This document shows, piece after piece, positions 1 through 7,973 of a DNA stretch of 8,777 nt (position 1 is the first letter of the stretch; each line of letters starts with the position of its first letter). The notes below the pieces were generated by a model. That model ran no database searches. It was not told where the DNA came from and saw nothing but the letters and a program-made list of their open reading frames with translations. The translations under genes were made by a program, and so were the position numbers. The stretch spans positions 1 to 8,777 of the forward strand of contig DDLZ01000080.1 in NCBI GenBank assembly GCA_002340405.1. Reading direction: 5' to 3'. The DNA comes from Bacteroidales bacterium UBA2559 (GTDB taxonomy: Bacteria; Bacteroidota; Bacteroidia; Bacteroidales; Bacteroidaceae).

Positions 1-326
1 CCGTTGGCAATGATATTGCGGTTATTGGTAGCTATAGGGCACAACATGGCTGTTAGTCCAAGAATCAGACCTATGTTAGCTATGTTTGACCCCAAAACGT
101 TACCCATAGCAATACCGGAAATCCCTTTTATTCCCGATGTCATGCTGACCAGCAGTTCCGGAGCCGATGTTCCGAAAGCTACTATGGTCATTCCTATAAC
201 AAGAGGTGAGATACGAAACCTGTGAGCAAGAGTCACACCGCCGTTAACCAGCCAGTCCCCTCCAAAGAAGAGTAGCACGAGTCCTGCTATGAGTTGCAGG
301 ATCATAATCAGACTCTGAGAATTCAT
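1..326 (-). CDS. Sodium/calcium antiporter (CaCA/YrbG family), N-terminal part; runs off the window
   Basis: Inner-membrane cation exchanger of the Ca2+:cation antiporter superfamily, expected to extrude Ca2+ in exchange for Na+. Only the first 108 codons are present; the gene continues past the left edge, so its C-terminal half (second alpha repeat) is not seen. Reading from the ATG at 326, residues about 6-23 form a hydrophobic helix, followed by GGDWLVNGG. The first alpha-repeat signature is clear: GMTIVAFGTSAPELLVS at residues 45-61, with the conserved acidic E57, then GNVLGSNIAN at 75-84. These are the ion-binding segments of the family, so the family call is secure; the exact ion is inferred. 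The ATG at 326 is chosen because the first helix begins right after it, as in relatives, and because a TAnnTTTG promoter box lies just upstream. It is transcribed divergently from the ATP synthase genes. Confidence 0.9.
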   Translation of the reverse strand, partial: MNSQSLIMILQLIAGLVLLFFGGDWLVNGGVTLAHRFRISPLVIGMTIVAFGTSAPELLVSMTSGIKGISGIAMGNVLGSNIANIGLILGLTAMLCPIATNNRNIIAN

Positions 327-330
327 GTCG

Positions 331-338
331 CAAAAATA
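331..338 (-). promoter_or_regulatory. Candidate Bacteroidota -7 promoter box for the antiporter
   Basis: On the minus strand this reads TATTTTTG, an exact match to the Bacteroidota sigma-70-type -7 consensus TAnnTTTG. Only four bases (CGAC) separate it from the ATG at 326, so transcription would begin at or next to the start codon, giving a leaderless or nearly leaderless mRNA. No good -33 TTTG is visible at the expected distance; that area is a T-rich run. The match and position are seen directly; promoter activity is inferred. Confidence 0.4.
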
Positions 339-358
339 CAAAAAAAGAGAGATGTGAT

Positions 359-392
359 AAAAAAGAACCATCTATCTTCCCAGACAGATGGT
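359..392 (-). terminator. Rho-independent terminator, minus strand, with no obvious gene upstream
   Basis: On the minus strand an 11-bp stem pairs ACCATCTGTCT (392 to 382) with AGATAGATGGT (377 to 367), with one G-U wobble. It is closed by a GGGA tetraloop (a GNRA type) and followed directly by TTCTTTTTT. The wobble would be an A-C mismatch on the plus strand, and no T-run follows there, so the element is directional. It lies upstream of the antiporter start and downstream of no recognisable minus-strand gene. It could end a small RNA, act as an attenuator in a longer antiporter leader, or block antisense transcription out of the atp region. Confidence 0.7.
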
Positions 393-502
393 CCCCCGGT
401 AAATTAATACCTATTCAAACTCATTCGGGAGTCATTTAAATTACCAACATATTTACCATAACAAAAAAAGAAAACAACATTACCTTATCACTTTTGGTAA
501 TA

Positions 503-510
503 CAAAGATA
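503..510 (-). promoter_or_regulatory. Candidate minus-strand -7 box upstream of the orphan terminator
   Basis: The minus strand reads TATCTTTG, an exact TAnnTTTG match. A transcript from it would start near 495-500 and reach the terminator at 392-359, giving about 140 nt, or read through into the antiporter. The upstream -33 position has no TTTG. In such AT-rich sequence a chance match is quite possible, so this is tentative. Confidence 0.25.
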
Positions 511-630
511 TTTAAAGAAAAGAGGGGATAAATATGTATTTGTCCATATTTTGTATAAATATTCGTTAGATTTCAGATTGGATTTTGCGAAAAATGCTGT
601 ATTGTTCAATAAAGGATTAAAATTGTCTTC

Positions 631-2220
<1,590 letters not shown>

Positions 2221-2226
2221 TGTGCT

Positions 2227-2463
2227 ATGTTTAAGTTGCGTATAATCACACCCCACAAACTCCTTTTTGAAGGAGAAGTGGAGAGCGTCACTCTTCCGGG
2301 TACAGTGGGAAGTTTCACGGTTCTTGATAACCACGCCCCTATAATCTCGTCGCTCGAGAAGGGTAAGGTGGTATGCCGCGGAGCGAATGGTGTGGTTGAG
2401 TACGAGCTTGATGGTGGATTCGCAGAAGTGTTGAACAATACACTTACGGTCTGTATGGAATAA
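2227..2463 (+). CDS. atpC: ATP synthase F1 subunit epsilon, short form
   Basis: Central-stalk subunit that binds gamma and the c-ring. The 78 residues correspond to the N-terminal beta-sandwich only: LRIITPHKLLFEGEVESVTLPG at the start, the conserved GSFTVLDNHAPIISSL (28-43) and the closing GGFAEVLNNTLTV (63-75). The C-terminal two-helix domain that makes E. coli epsilon about 139 residues long and inhibits ATP hydrolysis is absent. The stop is clean and the next gene is 44 nt away, so this is not a frameshift; a short epsilon is typical of Bacteroidota. Control of reverse hydrolysis must therefore come from elsewhere. It lies 6 nt after atpD and is surely cotranscribed with it. Confidence 0.95.
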   Translation: MFKLRIITPHKLLFEGEVESVTLPGTVGSFTVLDNHAPIISSLEKGKVVCRGANGVVEYELDGGFAEVLNNTLTVCME

Positions 2464-2507
2464 TTATGTTAATGTCACCTATACTTTGGTTGACGGCTTA
2501 AATTATT

Positions 2508-2891
2508 ATGATCGGATTTAAAAAAATGAGAAAATTGACTAAAACATACCTGCTGATACTTTCACTGCTGACAATTTTGTCGGTTTTGTCAATGCGCTAC
2601 GTATGGTCGGAGCATCATCCTGATTTTCTCTACCTGATCCCGATATTTTTTCTGGTTATGTTGGGAATAATGTATCTGCTCAAACGTGGCAATGATCGAA
2701 AAGGTAAGGATCCAACTGTTTTCTTTCTTGCCTATAGACTTGTTAAAATCATGTTATCGCTGATATTTTTATTGGTTTACTTTATGACGGTCAGGAGTCA
2801 TCTTCTGCCTTTTGCAGTGTTGTTCATGATATTTTATATCGGTCTCTCTTCAGTTGAAACCATACATTTTATGAAAAGGGAAAAAAATTGA
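2508..2891 (+). CDS. Small four-helix membrane protein in the AtpI position; function unknown
   Basis: I do not recognise a named family. The 127 residues are very hydrophobic, with four probable membrane helices at about 12-30, 40-58, 72-93 and 99-118. A basic loop (KRGNDRKGKDP, 59-69) separates helices 2 and 3, and the tail is basic (MKREKN). Helix 3 begins AYRLVKIMLSL, with two basic residues near the membrane. Its position directly before atpB is where atpI sits in many atp operons, and a similar small membrane protein commonly occurs here in Bacteroidota. A role in Fo or c-ring assembly is plausible, but this rests on context alone. The start could be the ATG at 2508 or the in-frame ATG at 2526 (residue 7); neither has a Shine-Dalgarno sequence. 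Its stop overlaps the start of atpB. Confidence 0.8.
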   Translation: MIGFKKMRKLTKTYLLILSLLTILSVLSMRYVWSEHHPDFLYLIPIFFLVMLGIMYLLKRGNDRKGKDPTVFFLAYRLVKIMLSLIFLLVYFMTVRSHLLPFAVLFMIFYIGLSSVETIHFMKREKN

Positions 2892-4186
2892 AAAAGTTCG
2901 CTTACATATTGGCACTGATGTTGCTTGCAGCTCTTCCTGTTGTATCTTCGGAAGAGGGTGAGCTTATTAACGGGACGGTCAATAGACCGGTCAGCGGGTT
3001 GGTTGCCGAGCAAAATGGGGCTGTTAACGAGCCGGTAAGCGAACTGATTGGCGCGTCGGCCGGCGATTTGGTGAGTGCGTCGGTTAGTGGATTAGCTAAC
3101 GAGCCGGTTGATGAACCGTTAGATGTCAAGGGAATAATATTCGAACACCTTAAGGATTCATATCACTGGCATATCATCACGATAGGCAAGAGAGAAATAT
3201 CTCTGCAACTACCCGTAATTCTTTACAGTAGGGTATCGGGTTGGCATCTGTTTATGTCGGGCAAACTCAATGAGAACGGCAGTTACAAGAATTTTTATAT
3301 AACCGATGAGGGAGCGCACGCAGGTAAGCTCATGGAGATTCTGCCTGACGGAACTGAGCTTAAACCGCTTGACCTATCATTTACCAAAGTGGCGTTTGGC
3401 GCCTTAATAAACAGTCTCTTACTCTGCGTAATAGTAATGTTTACAGCAAGGTGGTACAGACATCATAAATCAACCGATCCGGCCCCAAAAGGCTTTGTGG
3501 GACTTATGGAGTTTTTAGTAGCCATGCTTATGGATGATGTTATTAAGCCGTCGGTAGGAAAGGAATACAGACGTTATGCACCGTTACTGCTTACCATATT
3601 CTTTTTCATACTGCTAAGTAATTTAATGGGGCTTATTCCTCTGTTCCCGGCAGGAGCCAATGTGACAGGAAATATTGCCGTGACTCTGTTTTTAGCCCTG
3701 ATAACATTCTTTACGGTAAATCTGTTTGGCAGCCGTGAATACTGGAGAGAGATTCTATGGCCCGATGTACCGGTGTTTCTCAAGGCACCCGTACCGTTGT
3801 TGCCAATCATAGAGATTGTCGGTATATTTACCAAACCGTTTGCCCTGACAGTACGTCTTTTTGCCAATATTACGGCAGGTCATGCAATAATACTCTCATT
3901 GACTTGCGTTATATTCATAACCGCCAAGATGGGACCGGTGATAGGCACTCCAATGACACTGCTCTCACTATTTTTTATGATCTTCATGAATTTTGTGGAG
4001 CTGATAGTGGCATATGTACAGGCATACGTATTTACAATGTTGTCGGCAGTATTCATTGGACTTTCCCGTCCCGAGCATGAGCGTCATAATAATGGTGAGG
4101 CCAAGGTTGAGGCTGCCGGGAATAACTGTGAGTCGCATCAGACAAAAAATGAGATTACAATACAAAACATTAATAAACTAAATTAA
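2888..4186 (+). CDS. atpB: ATP synthase Fo subunit a, with extended repeat-bearing N terminus
   Basis: Membrane stator subunit that forms the proton half-channels against the c-ring. The best start is TTG at 2888, overlapping the previous stop by TTGA; it gives MKKFAYILALMLLAALPVVSS, a signal-peptide-like N terminus, whereas the next ATG (residue 11) would cut into the hydrophobic core. Residues 25-80 form a non-membrane segment with an imperfect repeat (NRPVSGL, NEPVSEL, SASVSGL, NEPVDEP). HLKDSYHWHI (87-96) matches the His-rich segment of Bacteroidota subunit a. Membrane helices follow from about 170. KPFALTVRLFANITAGH (316-332) carries the essential R323; H332 and E371 occupy the places of E. 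coli E219 and H245, a common exchange. The tail after residue 395 is hydrophilic and about 37 residues long. At 432 residues it is long for the family. Confidence 0.95.
   Translation: MKKFAYILALMLLAALPVVSSEEGELINGTVNRPVSGLVAEQNGAVNEPVSELIGASAGDLVSASVSGLANEPVDEPLDVKGIIFEHLKDSYHWHIITIGKREISLQLPVILYSRVSGWHLFMSGKLNENGSYKNFYITDEGAHAGKLMEILPDGTELKPLDLSFTKVAFGALINSLLLCVIVMFTARWYRHHKSTDPAPKGFVGLMEFLVAMLMDDVIKPSVGKEYRRYAPLLLTIFFFILLSNLMGLIPLFPAGANVTGNIAVTLFLALITFFTVNLFGSREYWREILWPDVPVFLKAPVPLLPIIEIVGIFTKPFALTVRLFANITAGHAIILSLTCVIFITAKMGPVIGTPMTLLSLFFMIFMNFVELIVAYVQAYVFTMLSAVFIGLSRPEHERHNNGEAKVEAAGNNCESHQTKNEITIQNINKLN
2978..3118 (+). repeat. Imperfect coding repeat in the N-terminal region of atpB
   Basis: Four copies of a roughly NxPVSxL unit occur at residues 32-38, 47-53, 63-69 and 71-77 of subunit a. 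The first two are 15 residues apart. At DNA level the 12-mer TAACGAGCCGGT occurs exactly at 3025-3036 and 3097-3108, 72 bp apart (24 codons), and a related AATAGACCGGT lies at 2981-2991. The spacing keeps the reading frame, which fits in-frame duplication followed by divergence. Confidence 0.6.
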
Positions 4187-4198
4187 ATAGTAATAATT

Positions 4199-4453
4199 AT
4201 GATGTTAGCAACATTTTTACAGGCTGCCGTAGGCGCAGCATTAGGTAATGGCGCTGTAGCAATAGCTGCAGCTATTGCAGTATTCGGTGCAGCGTTCGGT
4301 TTGGGCCGCATAGGTCAGTCCGCAATGGAATCAATAGCCCGCCAGCCTCAGGCTGCCGCCGATATCCGTGGCTCCATGATCCTGATAGGCGCATTTATGG
4401 AGGGTGTTTCACTACTTGCTGTAATTGTTTGTCTGTTAGCTCTATACGCATAA
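4199..4453 (+). CDS. atpE: ATP synthase Fo subunit c
   Basis: Proton-carrying subunit of the rotating c-ring; 84 residues in two membrane helices joined by a polar loop. Helix 1 (about 8-36) is rich in Gly and Ala. The loop contains the conserved ARQP (47-50). Helix 2 carries the essential carboxylate E68 in GAFMEGVSLLAVIVCLL. Positions that bind Na+ in the Ilyobacter-type ring (Gln in helix 1; Ser, Thr and Tyr after the Glu) are occupied here by L35, G69, V70 and L73, so proton coupling is inferred. The frame opens with two ATG codons (4199 and 4202), and I take the first, though the second is equally possible. There is no Shine-Dalgarno; the leader is TAATAATT. It starts 12 nt after atpB and abuts atpF with no gap. 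Confidence 0.95.
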   Translation: MMLATFLQAAVGAALGNGAVAIAAAIAVFGAAFGLGRIGQSAMESIARQPQAAADIRGSMILIGAFMEGVSLLAVIVCLLALYA

Positions 4454-4951
4454 ATGGATCTGCTAGTCCCGGAAGTTGGTACGATTATCTGGATGCTTAT
4501 TGCAGCCGGAATAGTCTTTTTCATATTGGCAAAATGGGGATTCCCCGTAATTGTCAATATGGTGGACAAGCGCAACGAGTTTATAGATAAGTCGCTGGAT
4601 GCGGCTAAACAGGCCAATGAGAGGCTTGCCGGCATCCAAATAGAGTGCGATAACCTGCTTAAGGAGACTAATGTTGCGAAGACCTCTATCCTTAAGGAGG
4701 CAGCGGAGAGACGTGATGAAATCATTGCCGAAGCCATTATCCAAGCCAGAGAGGAGGGTGAAAAACTTATATCCGGTGCGCGTGAGCAGATTCGTTTGGA
4801 AAAAGAGGAGGCTCTCAGGAGTCTGCGCCGTCAGGTTGCAGAGCTGTCTGTAGAGGTGGCCGAGATGGTTGTTTTAAAAGAACTCTCATCGAGCGAAGAG
4901 CAGCTTTCTATGATAGACCGTATGATTGATGAGGTAAAAGCAGGCAGGTAA
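4454..4951 (+). CDS. atpF: ATP synthase Fo subunit b
   Basis: Peripheral-stalk subunit that anchors F1 (through delta) to the membrane and resists rotation. It has one N-terminal membrane helix (about 9-29, IIWMLIAAGIVFFILAKWGF) followed by P31. A long charged helix rich in Glu, Lys, Arg and Ala (about 38-140) is expected to form the dimeric right-handed coiled coil. The C-terminal part (140-165) would contact delta. At 165 residues it has normal length. Its ATG follows the atpE stop codon directly, so translation is probably coupled; four bases separate it from atpH. Confidence 0.95.
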   Translation: MDLLVPEVGTIIWMLIAAGIVFFILAKWGFPVIVNMVDKRNEFIDKSLDAAKQANERLAGIQIECDNLLKETNVAKTSILKEAAERRDEIIAEAIIQAREEGEKLISGAREQIRLEKEEALRSLRRQVAELSVEVAEMVVLKELSSSEEQLSMIDRMIDEVKAGR

Positions 4952-4955
4952 AAAT

Positions 4956-5513
4956 ATGGGAACCGTTTCCGTAAGATATGCTAGGGCTCTATTGCTATAC
5001 GCGTTAGAGCAGGGTGAATCTGAACAGGTGTATGCTGATATGCAGGCACTTGTGGAGCGGTTGCGCTTTATTCCTGCCATTCGGGAGAGGATAGTTGACC
5101 CTACGGTGAGCGCCGAAAAAAAACAGAGGATGCTTGAAATTGCCTTGACTGACGGCAAACGGGATTTGAGCGTTTCAACAACTGCATTCTTTCGACTTGT
5201 GATTAACGCCGGTCGTGGTGACCGTCTGCTCTTCATGGCTACAAGTTATCAGAGTCTGTACCGTATTCACAATGGTATAGTACCAATTCAACTTGTAACA
5301 GCCGTTCCCGTAGGCGATAAATATCGGGACAGACTTAAAAAGCTGGTTGAAAAAGTTAAGCATGGAAAGATGGAATGGATGCAGACGGTGGACCCGTCAA
5401 TAGAGGGAGGATTTGTACTTCAGATTGACGGATATCGTCTTGATGCAAGTGTTGCGACAAAGCTCAGACGTCTTCGTAAAGAATTGATAGATAAGAACAA
5501 CAGAATCATATAA
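4956..5513 (+). CDS. atpH: ATP synthase F1 subunit delta (OSCP)
   Basis: Links the peripheral stalk to the top of the alpha3beta3 head. At 185 residues it shows the N-terminal helical domain beginning [15 protein letters not shown] (6-20), which binds the alpha N terminus. The C-terminal OSCP signature follows: [11 protein letters not shown] (113-123), then [21 protein letters not shown] (145-165) with the conserved GGF at 151-153. The frame ends TAATG, so its stop overlaps the atpA start by one base, a typical translational-coupling arrangement. The start ATG lies 4 nt after atpF, in AAAAATATG, with no clear Shine-Dalgarno. Confidence 0.95.
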   Translation: MGTVSVRYARALLLYALEQGESEQVYADMQALVERLRFIPAIRERIVDPTVSAEKKQRMLEIALTDGKRDLSVSTTAFFRLVINAGRGDRLLFMATSYQSLYRIHNGIVPIQLVTAVPVGDKYRDRLKKLVEKVKHGKMEWMQTVDPSIEGGFVLQIDGYRLDASVATKLRRLRKELIDKNNRII

Positions 5514-7099
5514 TGGCAAACATAATAAAGGCGAGTGAGGTATCGGAAGTACTTCTGGAACAACTCAGGGGAATAGATGTCACTGCCCGTTTTCAGGAGG
5601 TTGGAAACGTGCTCCAGGTGAGTGACGGTGTGGTACGTATATATGGACTTAATAATGTTGAGTCCGACGAGCTGATAGAATTCGAGAACGGCGTACGTGC
5701 CATAGTGATGAATCTGGAGGAGGACAATGTGGGCGCTATCCTGCTTGGTCCCACAGACAGGATTAAGGAGGGTATGACCGTTTACCGCACCGGACGTACA
5801 GCCTCAATAAATGTGAGTGAGAAGATGTTGGGTCGTGTGGTCAATCCGCTTGGACAGCCTCTGGACGGATTGAAGGAGATAGAAGGACCTTTCTTTGAGA
5901 TGCCTCTGGAAAGAAAGGCTCCTGGTGTGGTATTCCGTGAACCGGTCTATCAGCCGTTGCAGACGGGGATTAAAGCCATTGATGCTATGATACCCATCGG
6001 ACGCGGTCAGCGTGAGCTTATAATAGGTGATCGTCAAACCGGTAAGACGGCAATAGCTATTGACACCATAATAAATCAGCGTGCCAATTATGAGGCCGGT
6101 GATCCCGTATATTGCATATATGTGGCTGTAGGACAAAAGGGTTCTACAGTAGCCTCTATTGTCAACACTCTACGTCAGCACGGCGCTCTTGATTATACTG
6201 TTGTAGTTGCAGCTACAGCCGCCAATCCTGCCGCACTGCTCTATTATGCCCCGTTTGCCGGAGCCGCCATAGGCGAGTATTTCCGGGATACCGGCCGTCA
6301 TGCGCTGGTAATCTATGATGACCTCTCAAAGCAGGCTGTAGCCTATCGGGAGGTGTCGCTTATACTTAGACGCCCTTCCGGCCGTGAGGCATATCCGGGC
6401 GACATTTTTTACCTGCATTCGCGCCTTCTTGAGCGTGCTGCAAAGATAATAAGACAGCAGGAGGTGGCTGAGAAGATGAATGATCTGCCGCCCTCACTGG
6501 CGGGTCATGTCAAGGGTGGGGGATCACTTACGGCATTGCCCATTATTGAGACCCAGGCCGGCGACGTATCGGCCTATATACCGACCAACGTAATCTCAAT
6601 TACGGACGGTCAGATATATCTGGAGTCAAGTCTGTTTAACAGCGGTTTCCGTCCGGCTATCAATGTCGGTATATCGGTATCGCGTGTAGGCGGAAATGCT
6701 CAGATAAAATCTATGAAGAAGGTAGCCGGTACGCTTAAGATTGACCAGGCACAGTATCGCGAGCTTGAGGCATTTTCCAAGTTCAGCAGCGATATGGATC
6801 CCGTTACAGCCAGGGTTCTGGATAAGGGACGTAAGAACACCCAACTGCTGATCCAGCCCCGTTATGTATCTATGCCGGTGGGCGAACAGATAGCCGTACT
6901 CTATTGCGGCGTGAACGAGTTGCTTGAGAATGTGCCGCTGGACCGTATTGCAGAGTTCGAGGAGCGTTTTTTAGAGATAATAAGAGCCAAATACAGGGAG
7001 ACAGTATTGGACAGGCTGACGGCAGGAATTATGGACGATGAAGTGGGTTCCCTGATTCGCGAGGCTGCCGCTAAGACTATTTCTGAACTGGGAATTTGA
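5513..7099 (+). CDS. atpA: ATP synthase F1 subunit alpha
   Basis: Non-catalytic nucleotide-binding subunit of F1 that also supplies the arginine finger to the catalytic sites. At 528 residues it matches the phylum's usual length. Visible motifs are Walker A GDRQTGKT (172-179), [11 protein letters not shown] (204-214), Walker B ALVIYDD (264-270), [20 protein letters not shown] (286-305), [21 protein letters not shown] (337-357) and the signature [10 protein letters not shown] (381-390) followed by R391, the equivalent of E. coli R376. A short extra stretch relative to E. coli lies near 315-333 ([18 protein letters not shown]), as in related Bacteroidota as far as I recall. Its start overlaps the atpH stop by one base; atpG begins 7 nt after its stop. 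Confidence 0.98.
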   Translation: MANIIKASEVSEVLLEQLRGIDVTARFQEVGNVLQVSDGVVRIYGLNNVESDELIEFENGVRAIVMNLEEDNVGAILLGPTDRIKEGMTVYRTGRTASINVSEKMLGRVVNPLGQPLDGLKEIEGPFFEMPLERKAPGVVFREPVYQPLQTGIKAIDAMIPIGRGQRELIIGDRQTGKTAIAIDTIINQRANYEAGDPVYCIYVAVGQKGSTVASIVNTLRQHGALDYTVVVAATAANPAALLYYAPFAGAAIGEYFRDTGRHALVIYDDLSKQAVAYREVSLILRRPSGREAYPGDIFYLHSRLLERAAKIIRQQEVAEKMNDLPPSLAGHVKGGGSLTALPIIETQAGDVSAYIPTNVISITDGQIYLESSLFNSGFRPAINVGISVSRVGGNAQIKSMKKVAGTLKIDQAQYRELEAFSKFSSDMDPVTARVLDKGRKNTQLLIQPRYVSMPVGEQIAVLYCGVNELLENVPLDRIAEFEERFLEIIRAKYRETVLDRLTAGIMDDEVGSLIREAAAKTISELGI

Positions 7100-7106
7100 T
7101 TAAAAT

Positions 7107-7961
7107 ATGTCACTTAAGGATATAAAGACCCGCATAACATCGGTCGCCAATACGCGTAAGACCACATCGGCCATGAAAATGGTCTCAAGCGTCAAGCTGC
7201 GTAAGGCGCAACAGAGTATTCATTTTGCTCTTCCGTATGTAGAGCAGCTCAATGATATTTTGTTGCATCTCACTGCTATGCCACGGGCGCGCAAAATGTC
7301 GCCGTTTGTTGTGGAACGTGAGGTCAAAAAGGTGGCGGTGGTCTGTTTTTCATCGGATTCGAGTCTTTGCGGTGCCTTCAACAGCAATATTATCAAACAT
7401 TGCCGTGAGCTTATAGGTGATGTTACCCGTATTGATGCCAATCCCTATATTTATACTGTAGGCCAAAAGATTACCGAGGCTTTTGTCAGGGAGGAAATTC
7501 AGATTGACCGTCAATATGCAGGGATGATGGCTAAACGAAGCTATGATGAGGCTGCAATGCTTGCCGATAAGCTTATGGATATGTATCTCAACGGCCATTT
7601 GGATAGAGCGATACTCTCATATACACATTTTATCAGTCTGGGATCGCAACAGATTATCAATGAGACGTTGCTGCCGGTAACGATACCGTCAGGTAAGGAT
7701 GAGCAGGAGACAGAGTATATCCTTGAGCCATCGGCCGAGGAACTTATGAAAACGCTTCTGCCTAAAGTTATACGTATGAAAGTTTACTGTGCCGTGCTGG
7801 ACTCATATACCAGCGAACAGGCCGCCCGTATGATAGCAATGCAGGCCGCTACCGATAATGCCGACAATCTGATAGACGAACTTACCCTTCAATTTAATAA
7901 GTTACGTCAGCAGGCCATTACTAACGAAATTCTCGATCTGGCAGGCGGCAGTCGTAACTGA
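7107..7961 (+). CDS. atpG: ATP synthase F1 subunit gamma
   Basis: Central rotor shaft that couples c-ring rotation to conformational change in beta. At 284 residues it has normal length. The N-terminal helix reads MSLKDIKTRITSVANTRKTT with AMKMVSSVKLRKAQ (22-35), containing the conserved Met at position 23. The Rossmann-like middle domain starts KKVAVVCFSSDSSLCGAFN (74-92), matching the usual SDxGLCGxxN. The C-terminal helix holds AMQAATDNADNLIDELTLQFN (244-264) and QQAITNEILDLAGG (268-281). It is followed by tandem stops TGA TAA (7959-7964). It completes the set of ATP synthase subunits; no terminator hairpin is visible in the 12 nt before the next gene. Confidence 0.97.
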   Translation: MSLKDIKTRITSVANTRKTTSAMKMVSSVKLRKAQQSIHFALPYVEQLNDILLHLTAMPRARKMSPFVVEREVKKVAVVCFSSDSSLCGAFNSNIIKHCRELIGDVTRIDANPYIYTVGQKITEAFVREEIQIDRQYAGMMAKRSYDEAAMLADKLMDMYLNGHLDRAILSYTHFISLGSQQIINETLLPVTIPSGKDEQETEYILEPSAEELMKTLLPKVIRMKVYCAVLDSYTSEQAARMIAMQAATDNADNLIDELTLQFNKLRQQAITNEILDLAGGSRN

Positions 7962-7973
7962 TAAACCTACAAT

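Noticed and set aside
4..225. Plus-strand open frame of 73 codons at the left edge
   Set aside because: It is the antisense of the antiporter, whose alpha-repeat motifs on the minus strand are unmistakable.
530..551. AT hairpin with arms AAATATG and CATATTT
   Set aside because: A 7-bp all-but-AT stem in AT-rich DNA is expected by chance and lies at no clear functional position.
2478..2490. Promoter-like TATACTTTGG between atpC and the next gene
   Set aside because: The spacing does not match TAnnTTTG (it is one base too long or too short), and the surrounding gene packing favours a single transcript.
2902..3129. Minus-strand 75-codon frame with repeated LTG/PLT-like units opposite the atpB N terminus
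   Set aside because: The apparent repeats are only the complement of the repeats in subunit a; the plus-strand reading continues into the conserved protein.
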